Shown: positions 1 to 8,107, counted from the stretch's first letter. The stretch is DNA of 17,301 bases from Desulfobacterales bacterium (GCA_027061865.1 JAMOVZ010000018.1:1-17301), one strand, 5' to 3'. Program-made: numbers and translations. Notes: generated by a model from the sequence alone, not told the origin.

Positions 1-469
1 CTGTCATGCTTTCCCACTGGACGAAGACATACTCGATGATGAACTGACCAGCCAGTGTGGCAATAGTGAGGTAGAGGTGCTTCAGCCTGGCCGAAGGGAG
101 CCCAAACACCATGCCAACCGCTGCAGTGATCAGCCCTGCAATGGGTATGGTCAGTATGAAGGGCAGCCCCACCTTAGTGGCCAAGATAGCGGCGCTATAG
201 GCGCCAACGCCAAAAAACGCCCCGTGGCCAAGGGAGATTTGTCCTGTAAAGCCTATCAAGATGTTGAGGCCGATGGCGGCTATTGCGTATATCCCGCATA
301 TGTTGAGGACATAAAGAAGATAAGAAGAGCTCACAAAGGGGACAGCCCCGAAAAGCAGCACCAGGCCAATAATCGTCCAAAGCCTGCCGAAGTCTGTCTC
401 AAAGATGGTGAGTTCCTCGTAGTAAGATTCCCTGAAATTACCACATGGATGAAATCGTAACTTCCTCAT
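1..469 (-). CDS. livM: Branched-chain amino-acid-type ABC transporter permease LivM (partial, cut by left window edge)
   Basis: N-terminal 156 codons of an inner-membrane permease of the LivM family, which with LivH forms the channel of a Liv-type importer. I translated it by hand from the ATG at 469; it stays open to position 1. Visible are a hydrophilic N-terminal segment (about 30 residues), then hydrophobic segments and the family motif GQISLGHGAF at about residues 76-85. A GGAGAGGAG purine tract lies about 11 nt upstream of the start. It is the last visible gene of the livK-livG-ligase-livH-livM operon, 24 bp after livH. The substrate cannot be read from the sequence; the acyl-CoA ligase in the operon suggests an organic acid rather than an amino acid. 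The C-terminal half and any livF lie outside the window. Confidence 0.9.
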   Translation of the reverse strand, partial: MRKLRFHPCGNFRESYYEELTIFETDFGRLWTIIGLVLLFGAVPFVSSSYLLYVLNICGIYAIAAIGLNILIGFTGQISLGHGAFFGVGAYSAAILATKVGLPFILTIPIAGLITAAVGMVFGLPSARLKHLYLTIATLAGQFIIEYVFVQWESMT

Positions 470-493
470 ATAGAGCCTATCTCCTCTCCAATC

Positions 494-1372
494 CTACACT
501 CGCTCTATTTCCACCAGGCCAAAGAGCCCGTAAGGCTTGATCATCAAAATCACCACGAGCGTAATGTACGGGATCACCTCTTTCAGGGAGCTTGAAATAT
601 AGCCACCGGTAAAGGTTTCAAGCAATCCAATAATGATGCCCCCAAGGATGGCTCCACCAATGCTGTCCAATCCTCCCAAGATAACTACGGGGAAAACCTT
701 CAGCCCTATGGAAGATAGTTCATGGACGTTTATGCCATTAATTATTCCGAGCACAATCCCGCTCATGGCGCAGACCAACGCTGCAATGGCCCAAGAGAGG
801 GCAAACACGCGTCTTACGTGTACTCCAAGGGAAAGGGCTGCTGTTTGGTTGTCTGCCACCGATCTCATATAGATGCCCTGGGAAGAGTATTTAAAGAAAA
901 AACCAAAGATTCCCAGGAATATCACTCCGATGATGAATGTGGTCACATAAACAGAAGGGATTTCCACACTCCTCCAGTGGACAGTCAGTGCCTCGGGCAG
1001 AAAGTCAGGATAATTCCAAGTGTCACCTCCGAAGATGAATAGAAGCAACCCCTTGAACATGGCTGCAAGCCCCACCGTGAGCATTATCACCTGAATAAGG
1101 TCTTCCCCGATGAGGGGGCGCAGGAACAACCTCTCCACGATAAAGCCCAGGGCGAAACTTCCCATAAGGGTAAGGGCGAAAGCCGCCACTATGGGGAGCT
1201 TTGCCCACACGGAAAGGACCAGGAAGATGAAGGCCCCGATGGCCAGCAACTCTCCGTGGGCAAAGTTGAGCACGCTGCTTGACTTAAAGATCATCACAAA
1301 GCCCAAGGCAGACAGGGCGTAAAGAAAACCTATGGAGAGTCCGTTTACTAACAGGTGAACAAAAAATTCCAT
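494..1372 (-). CDS. livH: Branched-chain amino-acid-type ABC transporter permease LivH
   Basis: A 292-residue polytopic membrane protein of the LivH family, of usual length. Residues 10-30 form the first hydrophobic segment, followed by the family motif NFAHGE at 36-41. The conserved cytoplasmic ATPase-contact region is visible near residues 225-250 as VVILGGLDSIGGAILGG. It should pair with LivM to form the translocation path and be driven by LivG and an unseen LivF. The start is the ATG 14 bp after the ligase stop; an AGGGGG tract lies about 12 nt upstream, a rather long spacing. The gene sits in a tight same-strand operon, so co-transcription with the ligase and the binding protein is very likely. 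Substrate unknown. Confidence 0.93.
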   Translation of the reverse strand: MEFFVHLLVNGLSIGFLYALSALGFVMIFKSSSVLNFAHGELLAIGAFIFLVLSVWAKLPIVAAFALTLMGSFALGFIVERLFLRPLIGEDLIQVIMLTVGLAAMFKGLLLFIFGGDTWNYPDFLPEALTVHWRSVEIPSVYVTTFIIGVIFLGIFGFFFKYSSQGIYMRSVADNQTAALSLGVHVRRVFALSWAIAALVCAMSGIVLGIINGINVHELSSIGLKVFPVVILGGLDSIGGAILGGIIIGLLETFTGGYISSSLKEVIPYITLVVILMIKPYGLFGLVEIERV

Positions 1373-1386
1373 AATGCTGTTGCCCC

Positions 1387-3333
1387 CTAAATCTCTAGGA
1401 TTCTAACGGTGGTCTCGATTGTGCCTGTCGTTCCATCCCTGTAACGCACTTGGCCCTTTACACGCAGCTCCTTCTTGTCTGAATACATGGCATCTATAAG
1501 CTCTTTATATTGCTTGAAGACAAAACTTCGTCTCACCTTGCCGGTGCGGGTGAGTTCTTCATCGTCAGGGTCTAGCAATTTGTATAAAAGAATGATCTTC
1601 TTTATTTGCATCGGCTTTGGCAATTGGAGATTCACTTCCCGCACTTCACCTTTTATCAACTCTTCCACCTGTGGTTGTTGAGAGAGGTCGGTATAGGTGG
1701 TGTAAGGGATCTTACGCTCTTCTGCCCAGTTGCCCACATTTCCGTAATCAATGTTTATGAAGGCGGTGATGTAAGGCTGGCCTTCCCCCCAGATCACCGC
1801 TTCTTTGATATAGGGGCTGAACTTCAACCGGGTCTCGATAAAGTCAGGCGAAAAGGCTTCACCTTCGCGGGTCCGCATAATGTCCTGCTTGCGGCCTATG
1901 ATAAGGAGGTGGCCGTCTTCGTCCAGATAACCCGCATCTCCCGTATAGAACCAGCCCTCACGAAGCGCCTCCTGGGTGGCCTCTGGATTTTCGTAGTACC
2001 CCACGAACACGGAATCACTTTTTACAGTGACTTCCTGCTCATCCGTAATTCTGACCTCTGTTCGTGGGAGGGGTTTGCCCACTGTCTCTGGCTTAACCTC
2101 ATTGTCAGGCTGGACTTGGAATATGCCGCCTGCCTCTGTGAGCCCATAGCACTGCTTAAGATTGAGTCCATTTGCCCTGAAAAACCTGATGACATCAGGG
2201 CTGATTGGATGCCCTCCAGTGTAAGCGGCTCGAAAGCCCAAGCATCCAACTCTATCCATCAAGGGTTTTGAGACCAGCCAGTAGGTAAACCTTTTCATCA
2301 GCCTGAGGTGGGCAGGCACTGGCTTCCCTTCCGACTCCAGGTCCACCACAGCAGCTCCTACCTTTTGCGACAGGTTGTAAAAGGCCCGTTTTATAAACCC
2401 TGCATCACTTATCTTCACCCGTATGGTGGAGGCCAGGTCTTCCCAGAAACGGGAAGAAGTGACAATGACCGTGGGGCCTATCTCACGAAAATCCTCGAGC
2501 ACTGTCTCCAGGGTTTCAGGGAAATTCATCACCATGCCCCCTGAAAGTGTGACACCAAAGCCCCACATCTGATCCACAATCCAGGCGGTAGGGGTAATGG
2601 ATATCCAATTGTCTTCAACGCCAATGGGTGCGGTTTCCAGCCATTTGCGAGCCATCTCGGTGAGATTTCTGTGAGAAAGCATGACCATCTTGGGCAGTCC
2701 CGTGGTGCCAGAGGTCATGAGCATGAGGGCCACTTCCTCTGGCCTCCCTTCCCAGAGCTCTTTTATGAAGAGATCGGGTTGCTCGTTGTCCAGCTCTTCA
2801 CCCAGTTCCAATAATTGGGCGAAGCTTATGAGCCACGGGTTGTCCCTGTAAGTGCGCATGCCCGTTGGGTCCACATATATCACCATGCGCACATGGGAGA
2901 GCTGCTCGCGCTGCTCCAACAGCTTGTCAACCTGCTCCTGGTCTTGGGCAAATACATAGGCCGCATTGACCCTGTTGAGGCCATATACCAACTCTTTGGC
3001 AACGGCTGAGGTGAAAAGGGGTATGGTGACCCCCCCGACCGCCTGGGCTCCCAGTTCACTAAAAAGCCATTCGGCATGGTTGTCGAGGATTAGTCCAACG
3101 TTTTCGCCCCGCTTCAATCCCAGGCTCTTCAGCCCCAGGGCCACCTGCCTGACGTATTTGAGGTAGTCCTTCCAGGTAAACCTCTCCCAGATACCGTATG
3201 CCTTCTCCCGAATGGCCACGTGTTTGTCTCCTAGGCGTTCGGCCTGCTTGGCAAGGACCTGGGGCAGTGTATACTGCTCAAGGGAGTTCAGGTACTGGAG
3301 ATCTATCTTTTTATTGACTTTCTGATCACTCAT
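1387..3333 (-). CDS. AMP-forming long-chain acyl-CoA synthetase (FadD-like) encoded inside the Liv operon
   Basis: A 648-residue member of the ANL superfamily, which activates a carboxylic acid to acyl-AMP and then acyl-CoA. Visible core motifs are the P-loop-like TSGTTGLPK at about 207-215, YGLTEAG at 396-402, YTGD at 463-466, and the C-terminal catalytic-lysine motif RTGKVRR with Lys599. The hinge region near 480 reads GRKQDIMRTREGEAFSP, differing from the GGKN-type hinge of many FadD proteins. No membrane segment or signal peptide is obvious, so it is likely cytoplasmic and perhaps membrane-associated. It lies between livG (37 bp upstream) and livH (14 bp downstream), all on one strand. 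This placement suggests it activates the substrate as the transporter brings it in. Whether that is a long-chain fatty acid or an aromatic or other carboxylate cannot be decided from the sequence. Confidence 0.9.
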   Translation of the reverse strand: MSDQKVNKKIDLQYLNSLEQYTLPQVLAKQAERLGDKHVAIREKAYGIWERFTWKDYLKYVRQVALGLKSLGLKRGENVGLILDNHAEWLFSELGAQAVGGVTIPLFTSAVAKELVYGLNRVNAAYVFAQDQEQVDKLLEQREQLSHVRMVIYVDPTGMRTYRDNPWLISFAQLLELGEELDNEQPDLFIKELWEGRPEEVALMLMTSGTTGLPKMVMLSHRNLTEMARKWLETAPIGVEDNWISITPTAWIVDQMWGFGVTLSGGMVMNFPETLETVLEDFREIGPTVIVTSSRFWEDLASTIRVKISDAGFIKRAFYNLSQKVGAAVVDLESEGKPVPAHLRLMKRFTYWLVSKPLMDRVGCLGFRAAYTGGHPISPDVIRFFRANGLNLKQCYGLTEAGGIFQVQPDNEVKPETVGKPLPRTEVRITDEQEVTVKSDSVFVGYYENPEATQEALREGWFYTGDAGYLDEDGHLLIIGRKQDIMRTREGEAFSPDFIETRLKFSPYIKEAVIWGEGQPYITAFINIDYGNVGNWAEERKIPYTTYTDLSQQPQVEELIKGEVREVNLQLPKPMQIKKIILLYKLLDPDDEELTRTGKVRRSFVFKQYKELIDAMYSDKKELRVKGQVRYRDGTTGTIETTVRILEI

Positions 3334-3370
3334 GTTCCACTGCTTGGTTTTCTATGCGCTCTTAGAATCC

Positions 3371-4198
3371 TTAAAGTTGGTGTGTGTCCCCCAAATAGGC
3401 CTTAATCACTTGGGGGTGGTTTTGCACGAACTCCGGGTCGCCTTCTGCGATCTTTACCCCAAAATCCAAGACCACCACCCTATGGGAGATACTCATCACG
3501 ATGGACATGTCGTGTTCCACTAAAATCATGGTCTGATTCCACGACTCATTCAGCTCCAGGAGGAATCTTACCATGTCCTCCTTTTCTTCGAGAGTCATGC
3601 CTGCAAAGGGCTCATCCAGGATCAGGAGCTTGGGCTCAAGGGCGAGGGCCCTTCCGAGTTCCACCCGCTTGCGCAAACCATACGGAAGGGAGCCCACCAA
3701 CTTTTTCCTGATGGATTGCATCTCCAGAAAGTCGATGAGCTCCTCCAGGATTCTTCTATGACGGACCTCTTCGTCCTTCACAGACTTGGTGAAAAGGGCC
3801 GCCTTCCCAAGACCATAATGGGAATGGACGTGGCGTGCCAGCAACATGTTTGCAAGCACGCTCATCCCTGGGAACAGCTCTATGTTCTGATAGGTCCTTC
3901 CAATGCCCATGTGGGTAAGGTGGTGGGGGGGCATGCGGGTTATTTCCTGCCCATTGAAAAAAATCTGCCCTTCTTGGGGCTTGTAGTATCCGGTAATGGA
4001 GTTCAGCAAGCTGGTCTTTCCCGCCCCGTTAGGGCCGATAATTGCCACCAGTTCCCCGGTCCGTACAGAAAGCTCCACATTGTTGAGGGCGGTTATCCCC
4101 CCGAATTTGAGCGTAAGCCTCTTTATCTCCAACTCCGCCCGCCTTTCTTCAGGGCGGGCGGAGGCAAAGATACTTGGTTCTCCTCGGAATGCTTTCAT
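3371..4198 (-). CDS. livG: Branched-chain amino-acid-type ABC transporter ATP-binding protein LivG
   Basis: A 275-residue ABC ATPase that powers a Liv-type importer from the cytoplasmic side. Walker A GPNGAGKT lies at 55-62, the Q-loop glutamine at about 104, the LivG-type signature LPYGLRKR at 171-178 (in place of LSGGQ), Walker B LLILDEP at 191-197, and the H-loop His at 229. A charged extension of about 23 residues precedes the usual LivG start. Its ATG overlaps the stop codon of livK in an ATGA arrangement, pointing to translational coupling. Only one ATPase of the usual LivG/LivF pair is in the window; the second is probably downstream of livM. Confidence 0.93.
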   Translation of the reverse strand: MKAFRGEPSIFASARPEERRAELEIKRLTLKFGGITALNNVELSVRTGELVAIIGPNGAGKTSLLNSITGYYKPQEGQIFFNGQEITRMPPHHLTHMGIGRTYQNIELFPGMSVLANMLLARHVHSHYGLGKAALFTKSVKDEEVRHRRILEELIDFLEMQSIRKKLVGSLPYGLRKRVELGRALALEPKLLILDEPFAGMTLEEKEDMVRFLLELNESWNQTMILVEHDMSIVMSISHRVVVLDFGVKIAEGDPEFVQNHPQVIKAYLGDTHQL

Positions 4199-5403
4199 CT
4201 GATTAGCTGCACCTTTTCCTTGCCAGGTTCCCAGAAATTGGTAAGAGGTGAATAGGTTGCGTCCTCATGAATCTGAACAATCCTTGCAGTGAAGGATGCG
4301 CTGTGATCAGTGTTGGTGTAAGTGACAGGGGGCACAAGGCCGCCAAAGTCTTCGTTTCGGAAGGTCTGGAGGGCCTGATTAATGGTGGCTCCAGTGATCT
4401 TGCCGAATTTTTCATAGGCGCGCTCAAATCCTCTCACCATAATGGCTGCAACGGCCACGCCCTCCCAATAGGCCGCGTCAAACTTGTCAACAGTCTTGTA
4501 GCGGTCCCATAGGGTTTTTAGCAGTTTGTAGCCGGGAGAGTTGTCTGCTGGCAGGCAACCGGGGAACTGCATGAACATGCGGTCCCGGATCAGCCCCTTG
4601 CCGCGCCTGAAAAAGTCAGGGTCAGTGGAGGTCCAGGTGCCAAAGAAGGGTGCCTTGTAGCCGATCCTGTCGGCAGACTGCAGAGCCATGATGATGGCCG
4701 AAGGCAGCATTTGGACCACAATATACTGAGCTCCCTTTTTCTTGAGCCGGAGGAGCTCGGTGTTGAGATCCAGGGTCTTGGGGGGGAACATCTCAATGCC
4801 TACGATATCCACATTGTGTTTGGCGGCATATGCCTTGCAAGGCCCGTGGATCGATTTGCCGTAGGCGTTGTTGTAAGTAAGGAGCCCTACCTTGGGCGCG
4901 CCCTTTCCCTTGTGTATGGCCTTGATGTATTCAAGAAGGGCGTAGGAGTCCATGATATAGCTTCCAAAAGGAAGATAGGCATAGTCAATAGGGGGCTTTA
5001 AAAAGCCCTGGTAGGTGGAAAAATTGATGTCAGGGACCTTGTACTTCTGAAAGATCGGTTTGGCCATGATGCCTGAGCCGGCATCCCAGGTGGCAATCAT
5101 GTCCATCTTGTCTTGCGTGCAGAACTTTTTTACATATTTGATGGCTTCCGGCACCTTGTAGCCATGGTCAACCACTGTGAGGGCTATTTTATTGCCACCT
5201 ATGCCCCCTTTTACTTCGTTTATATATTTCATGTAATCCTTCATCCCTTTGGCGTGAAACTGACCCCAGGTTGATGCTGGACCCGTGAGGTTGATGATGG
5301 CTCCAACCTTGATGGGCTTGGCCAATGCCGCTGGGGCAAACCCCATAAAGGCCACCGCCATTCCAATTACCAACACCATTGCCCACAAAATTGATCTTCG
5401 CAT
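4195..5403 (-). CDS. Periplasmic substrate-binding protein of a Liv-type ABC transporter (LivK-like)
   Basis: A 402-residue type I periplasmic binding protein that should capture the substrate for the Liv permease. The first 28 residues form a classical signal peptide (MRR, hydrophobic core, then APAALA before KP), with no lipobox cysteine, so it is predicted to be soluble in the periplasm. The mature part begins IKVGAIINLTGPASTWG, typical of this fold. I place the start at 5403 rather than at the ATG at 5421, because a GGAAGGAGG ribosome-binding site lies just upstream of 5403 and would fall inside the longer reading frame. It is the first gene of the operon and lies 253 bp from the divergent regulator gene. 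Such proteins bind varied ligands; given the ligase in the operon, an aromatic or aliphatic acid is a reasonable but unproven guess. Confidence 0.92.
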   Translation of the reverse strand: MRRSILWAMVLVIGMAVAFMGFAPAALAKPIKVGAIINLTGPASTWGQFHAKGMKDYMKYINEVKGGIGGNKIALTVVDHGYKVPEAIKYVKKFCTQDKMDMIATWDAGSGIMAKPIFQKYKVPDINFSTYQGFLKPPIDYAYLPFGSYIMDSYALLEYIKAIHKGKGAPKVGLLTYNNAYGKSIHGPCKAYAAKHNVDIVGIEMFPPKTLDLNTELLRLKKKGAQYIVVQMLPSAIIMALQSADRIGYKAPFFGTWTSTDPDFFRRGKGLIRDRMFMQFPGCLPADNSPGYKLLKTLWDRYKTVDKFDAAYWEGVAVAAIMVRGFERAYEKFGKITGATINQALQTFRNEDFGGLVPPVTYTNTDHSASFTARIVQIHEDATYSPLTNFWEPGKEKVQLIR

Positions 5404-5502
5404 GGTCCATCCTCCTTCCAAAAATTTAGGTTAATGCCAAACGAGACCTAAAACCTAACCTGAGAGCCTTATCACCACCTTTGCCATTGGGATTAAACAG
5501 TA

Positions 5503-5517
5503 AGCTACGTTGTAGCT
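5503..5517. repeat. Short inverted repeat at the expected liv operon transcription start
   Basis: AGCTAC-GTT-GTAGCT is a perfect inverted repeat with 6-bp arms and a 3-nt centre. It lies immediately downstream of, and partly inside, the candidate liv -10 region, where a repressor site would act. It does not resemble the FadR-type site at 5620. Function unknown. Confidence 0.4.
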
Positions 5518-5544
5518 ACTATATAGTTATGAACCAAATGTCAA
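5516..5544 (-). promoter_or_regulatory. Candidate promoter of the liv/ligase operon
   Basis: Read on the minus strand, a perfect TTGACA (5544-5539) is followed after 15 nt by TATAGT (5523-5518) or after 17 nt by TAGTAG (5521-5516). Neither spacing is ideal with a perfect -10, so confidence is moderate. Transcription would start near 5511, giving a leader of about 110 nt before livK. Confidence 0.45.
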
Positions 5545-5585
5545 GGAAGTATCTCATTTTCAATTTTATAGCAAGAGAAAAGCTC

Positions 5586-5614
5586 TTGACAAGGAAAGAT
5601 GGGGGTGTTACGGA
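5586..5614 (+). promoter_or_regulatory. Candidate promoter of the fadR-etfB-etfA operon
   Basis: TTGACA at 5586-5591 is followed by a 17-nt spacer and TACGGA at 5609-5614, a weak -10. A 6-bp inverted repeat, CAAGAG-aaaag-CTCTTG (5572-5588), overlaps the -35. The FadR-like operator at 5620-5637 starts a few bases after the -10, so binding there would block transcription initiation. Confidence 0.45.
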
Positions 5615-5619
5615 CTACT

Positions 5620-5637
5620 TGAATGAGTAGTCATTCA
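5620..5637. promoter_or_regulatory. FadR (TetR-family) operator
   Basis: The 18-bp sequence TGAATGAGTAGTCATTCA has perfect 7-bp inverted arms (TGAATGA / TCATTCA). It agrees at every defined position with the operator consensus I know for Bacillus subtilis FadR, TGAATGANTANTCATTCA. It lies 19 bp upstream of the start codon of a regulator gene whose DNA-binding region resembles that FadR. The inference is autoregulation and control of etfBA, and perhaps of the divergent liv operon, relieved by long-chain acyl-CoA. Confidence 0.8.
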
Positions 5638-5656
5638 TCTAGGCGGGTGCACAAAA

Positions 5657-6247
5657 ATGGGTAAGCGGAAGGACAACAACAAGTATTACAGGATAATCCA
5701 GGCGGCAACCAAGATCTTCGCCCGGAAAGGGTTTTACCAGGCAAAGGTCTCTGATATTGCAAAGGAAGCCGGAGTGGCTGACGGCACTATTTATATCTAT
5801 TTTGAAAACAAGGACGACATCCTCATATCCCTCTTTGAAGAGCAGATGCAGATGGTGCTTGACAACATGCTCTCAGAGCTGGCAGGGATCTCAGATCCTG
5901 CCGACAAACTCACCCATTTTGCACGCACCCACTTGAAGCTGGTGGAAGAGAATAAGGACGTGGCCGAAATCATTCAAGTGGAGCTGAGGCAGAGCAGTAA
6001 ATTCATGAAAGAATACAAGAATGAAAAATTTGCTAAATATTTGAACATCATAGCTGACATCATCAGAGAAGGGCAGGATAAAGGAATTTTCAGAAAGGAG
6101 GTGATGCCCGGGGTGGCAAAGAGGGCCTTTTTTGGGGCCCTGGATGAAATGTCGCGATTCTGGGTATTGTCAAGCAGAAAAGAGTATGATATTAACACCG
6201 CTGCTCACCAGATAAGCAGCTACTTTTTACAAGGAATAAGGGCCTGA
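5657..6247 (+). CDS. fadR: TetR-family transcriptional regulator, FadR-like (fatty-acid/acyl-CoA responsive)
   Basis: A 196-residue TetR/AcrR regulator. The N-terminal helix-turn-helix spans about residues 12-56 and includes VSDIAKEAGVADGTIYIYF, followed by DILISLFEEQM; these stretches closely resemble Bacillus FadR (YsiA). The C-terminal part is a variable ligand-binding domain. By family knowledge such proteins repress beta-oxidation genes and release DNA on binding long-chain acyl-CoA. A matching palindrome lies just upstream. The gene is followed after 41 bp by etfB and etfA, recalling the Bacillus lcfA-fadR-fadB-etfB-etfA cluster; here the acyl-CoA ligase is in the divergent operon and no enoyl-CoA hydratase gene is present. 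A weak AGGCGGG ribosome-binding site lies about 9 nt before the ATG. The effector is inferred, not shown by sequence. Confidence 0.85.
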   Translation: MGKRKDNNKYYRIIQAATKIFARKGFYQAKVSDIAKEAGVADGTIYIYFENKDDILISLFEEQMQMVLDNMLSELAGISDPADKLTHFARTHLKLVEENKDVAEIIQVELRQSSKFMKEYKNEKFAKYLNIIADIIREGQDKGIFRKEVMPGVAKRAFFGALDEMSRFWVLSSRKEYDINTAAHQISSYFLQGIRA

Positions 6248-6288
6248 TGGGCCTAGATCCTTAAGAATCCAATTGAAAGGAGGAGAAA

Positions 6289-7083
6289 GTGAATATCATA
6301 GTATGTCTCAAGCAGGTGCCGGATACGGAGACCCAAATCAAGATCGCTCCTGACGGCAAGTCAATCGTAACGGACGACATCAAGTGGATCATGAACCCCT
6401 ATGATGAATTTGGCGTGGAAGAGGCCTTGCGCATCAAAGAGAAATTCGGCGGGGAGGTCACTGTGGTAAGCCTAGGCCCCAAGAGGGTGACCGAGACAAT
6501 CAGGACGGCGCTGGCCATGGGGGCAGACAAAGGGATCCTGATAACCGATGATGCCCTGGAAGGCAGTGATTCCCTGGCCGTGGCAAAGGCCCTGGCAGCA
6601 GCCATCAAGGACCTGGAATACGACCTCATTTTTACCGGCCAAAGGGGTATTGACGAAGACCAGGGACTGGTGGGGCCGAGTTTAGCCGAGATGTTGGGTA
6701 TTCCCCATGTGTCCCTAGTGGTCAAGGTTGAGGTGGCAGAGGATGGTAAATCCGTAAAGGTGGAAAGACCTGTTGAAGGCCAAACTCTGGTGATTGAGTC
6801 TCCCCTTCCAGCTTTACTTACCGCCCAAAAGGGTCTCAACGAGCCAAGGTACGCATCCCTTCCCGGGATCATGAAGGCAAAGAAGAAACCGCTGGAGGAA
6901 AAGAGCTTGGCCGACCTGGGCCTGGATCCATCAGAGTTCGGGGAAGGTGCCAGGAAATTGAAGATCCTGGAAATCACCCCTCCGCCTGAGAGAAAGGCAG
7001 GCAAGATAATAGAGGGTGAGACTCCTCAAGAGAAGGCAGCAGAGTTAGCCAGACTTCTTCATGAAGAAGCCAAGGTAATATAA
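6289..7083 (+). CDS. etfB: Electron transfer flavoprotein subunit beta
   Basis: A 264-residue EtfB, the AMP-binding small subunit of the ETF heterodimer that takes electrons from acyl-CoA dehydrogenases. Family features: the start IIVCLKQVPDTETQI, NPYDEFGVEEALRIKE at 36-51, GIDEDQGLVGP at 120-130 in the nucleotide-binding region, and the ETF-beta signature VERPVEGQTL from 158. The start is GTG at 6289, with a strong AAAGGAGGAG site just upstream; no ATG suits the conserved N-terminus. It follows fadR and is 34 bp before etfA. Located in the cytoplasm, it probably links beta-oxidation to the quinone pool. Whether this ETF is bifurcating cannot be told with confidence from sequence alone. Confidence 0.96.
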   Translation: MNIIVCLKQVPDTETQIKIAPDGKSIVTDDIKWIMNPYDEFGVEEALRIKEKFGGEVTVVSLGPKRVTETIRTALAMGADKGILITDDALEGSDSLAVAKALAAAIKDLEYDLIFTGQRGIDEDQGLVGPSLAEMLGIPHVSLVVKVEVAEDGKSVKVERPVEGQTLVIESPLPALLTAQKGLNEPRYASLPGIMKAKKKPLEEKSLADLGLDPSEFGEGARKLKILEITPPPERKAGKIIEGETPQEKAAELARLLHEEAKVI

Positions 7084-7117
7084 AAAATTCCATCACGAAT
7101 CCGAAGGAGAGTAAGAG

Positions 7118-8107
7118 ATGGCACAAGGAGTATGGACCATAGCGGAGCAAAGGGAAGGAGAGTTTAGGAAGATTACCTATGAGGTGGTAAGCGAGGGCAG
7201 GAGGCTTGCCGATGCCCTTGGCCAGGAATTGGTGGCCGTGGTGTTGGGATCCAACATGAAAGACAAGGCCGGAGAGCTTGCCCAATACGGTGCAGACAAG
7301 ATTATAGTGGCAGATGATCCAAGGCTTGAGCCATATACCACTGATGCATATACTGCAGTCCTTGCCCAAGTGGTAATGGAAGGGGACCCAGCCATATTGC
7401 TGCTGGGCGCCTCAGCACAGGGGAAAGATCTGTCAGCCAGGCTTTCTGCACGCCTTGGCGTGGCAATGGCGCAGGACTGCACCGCATTTTCAATCGAAGA
7501 CGGTAACCTCGTGGCAACCAGGCCCATCTATGCCGGGAAGGCTTATGCAAAGGTTACATACGTGAACAGCTTGCCCCAGATGGCCACTGCCAGGCCAAAT
7601 GTGATGGCCATAAATGAGCCAGACACGTCTAGGAGCGCAGAAGTGGTGGATGCCGCCTTTAACTTGGATGATGCTGAGTTGAAGACGAAGGTGGTTGACA
7701 TAATAAAGGACGAGGCAGGAAAGATAGACCTTACCGAGGCCGACAAGATCGTCTCAGGTGGCCGTGGCATGAAAGGCCCTGAAAACTTCAAGATCCTGGA
7801 GGAGCTGGCAGAGGTTATTGGAGCCGCAGTGGGAGCTAGCCGCTCTGCGGTGGATGCTGGATGGAGGCCCCACTCGGATCAGGTGGGCCAGACCGGCAAA
7901 GTGGTCTCGCCCAATCTCTATATTGCATGCGGAATTTCTGGGGCCATACAGCACTTGGCAGGCATGAGCACCTCGAAGGTGATAGTTGCCATCAACAAAG
8001 ACCCAGATGCCCCCATCTTCCAGAAGGCAGACTATGGGGTGGTGGCAGATCTCTTTGATGTGGTTCCGGCCCTAACAGAAGAAGTAAAGAAGTATATACA
8101 GGAATAA
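7118..8107 (+). CDS. etfA: Electron transfer flavoprotein subunit alpha
   Basis: A 329-residue EtfA, the FAD-carrying subunit of ETF. The N-terminal domain resembles EtfB in fold; the C-terminal FAD domain shows GGRG at 214-217, SR at 241-242, QVGQTG at 255-260, and the ETF-alpha signature LYIACGISGAIQHLAGMS from about 267, followed by VIVAINKD. The length is normal and no extra ferredoxin-like domain is present. An AAGGAGA ribosome-binding site lies about 8 nt before the ATG. It closes the fadR-etfB-etfA operon, with a strong hairpin terminator about 50 bp downstream. With EtfB it should accept electrons from acyl-CoA dehydrogenases encoded elsewhere. Confidence 0.96.
   Translation: MAQGVWTIAEQREGEFRKITYEVVSEGRRLADALGQELVAVVLGSNMKDKAGELAQYGADKIIVADDPRLEPYTTDAYTAVLAQVVMEGDPAILLLGASAQGKDLSARLSARLGVAMAQDCTAFSIEDGNLVATRPIYAGKAYAKVTYVNSLPQMATARPNVMAINEPDTSRSAEVVDAAFNLDDAELKTKVVDIIKDEAGKIDLTEADKIVSGGRGMKGPENFKILEELAEVIGAAVGASRSAVDAGWRPHSDQVGQTGKVVSPNLYIACGISGAIQHLAGMSTSKVIVAINKDPDAPIFQKADYGVVADLFDVVPALTEEVKKYIQE

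Noticed and set aside
1606..2271. 221-residue reading frame on the plus strand inside the acyl-CoA ligase gene
   Set aside because: It is antisense to a gene with clear ANL motifs, and its own translation has no recognisable features or ribosome-binding site.
5404..5421. Six-residue longer N-terminus of the periplasmic binding protein
   Set aside because: The bases encode the ribosome-binding site GGAAGGAGG of the start at 5403, and the extension would precede a normal signal peptide.
6399..7004. 201-residue reading frame antisense to etfB
   Set aside because: It is a shadow of a strongly conserved gene; the translation is Ser/Pro-rich low-quality sequence.
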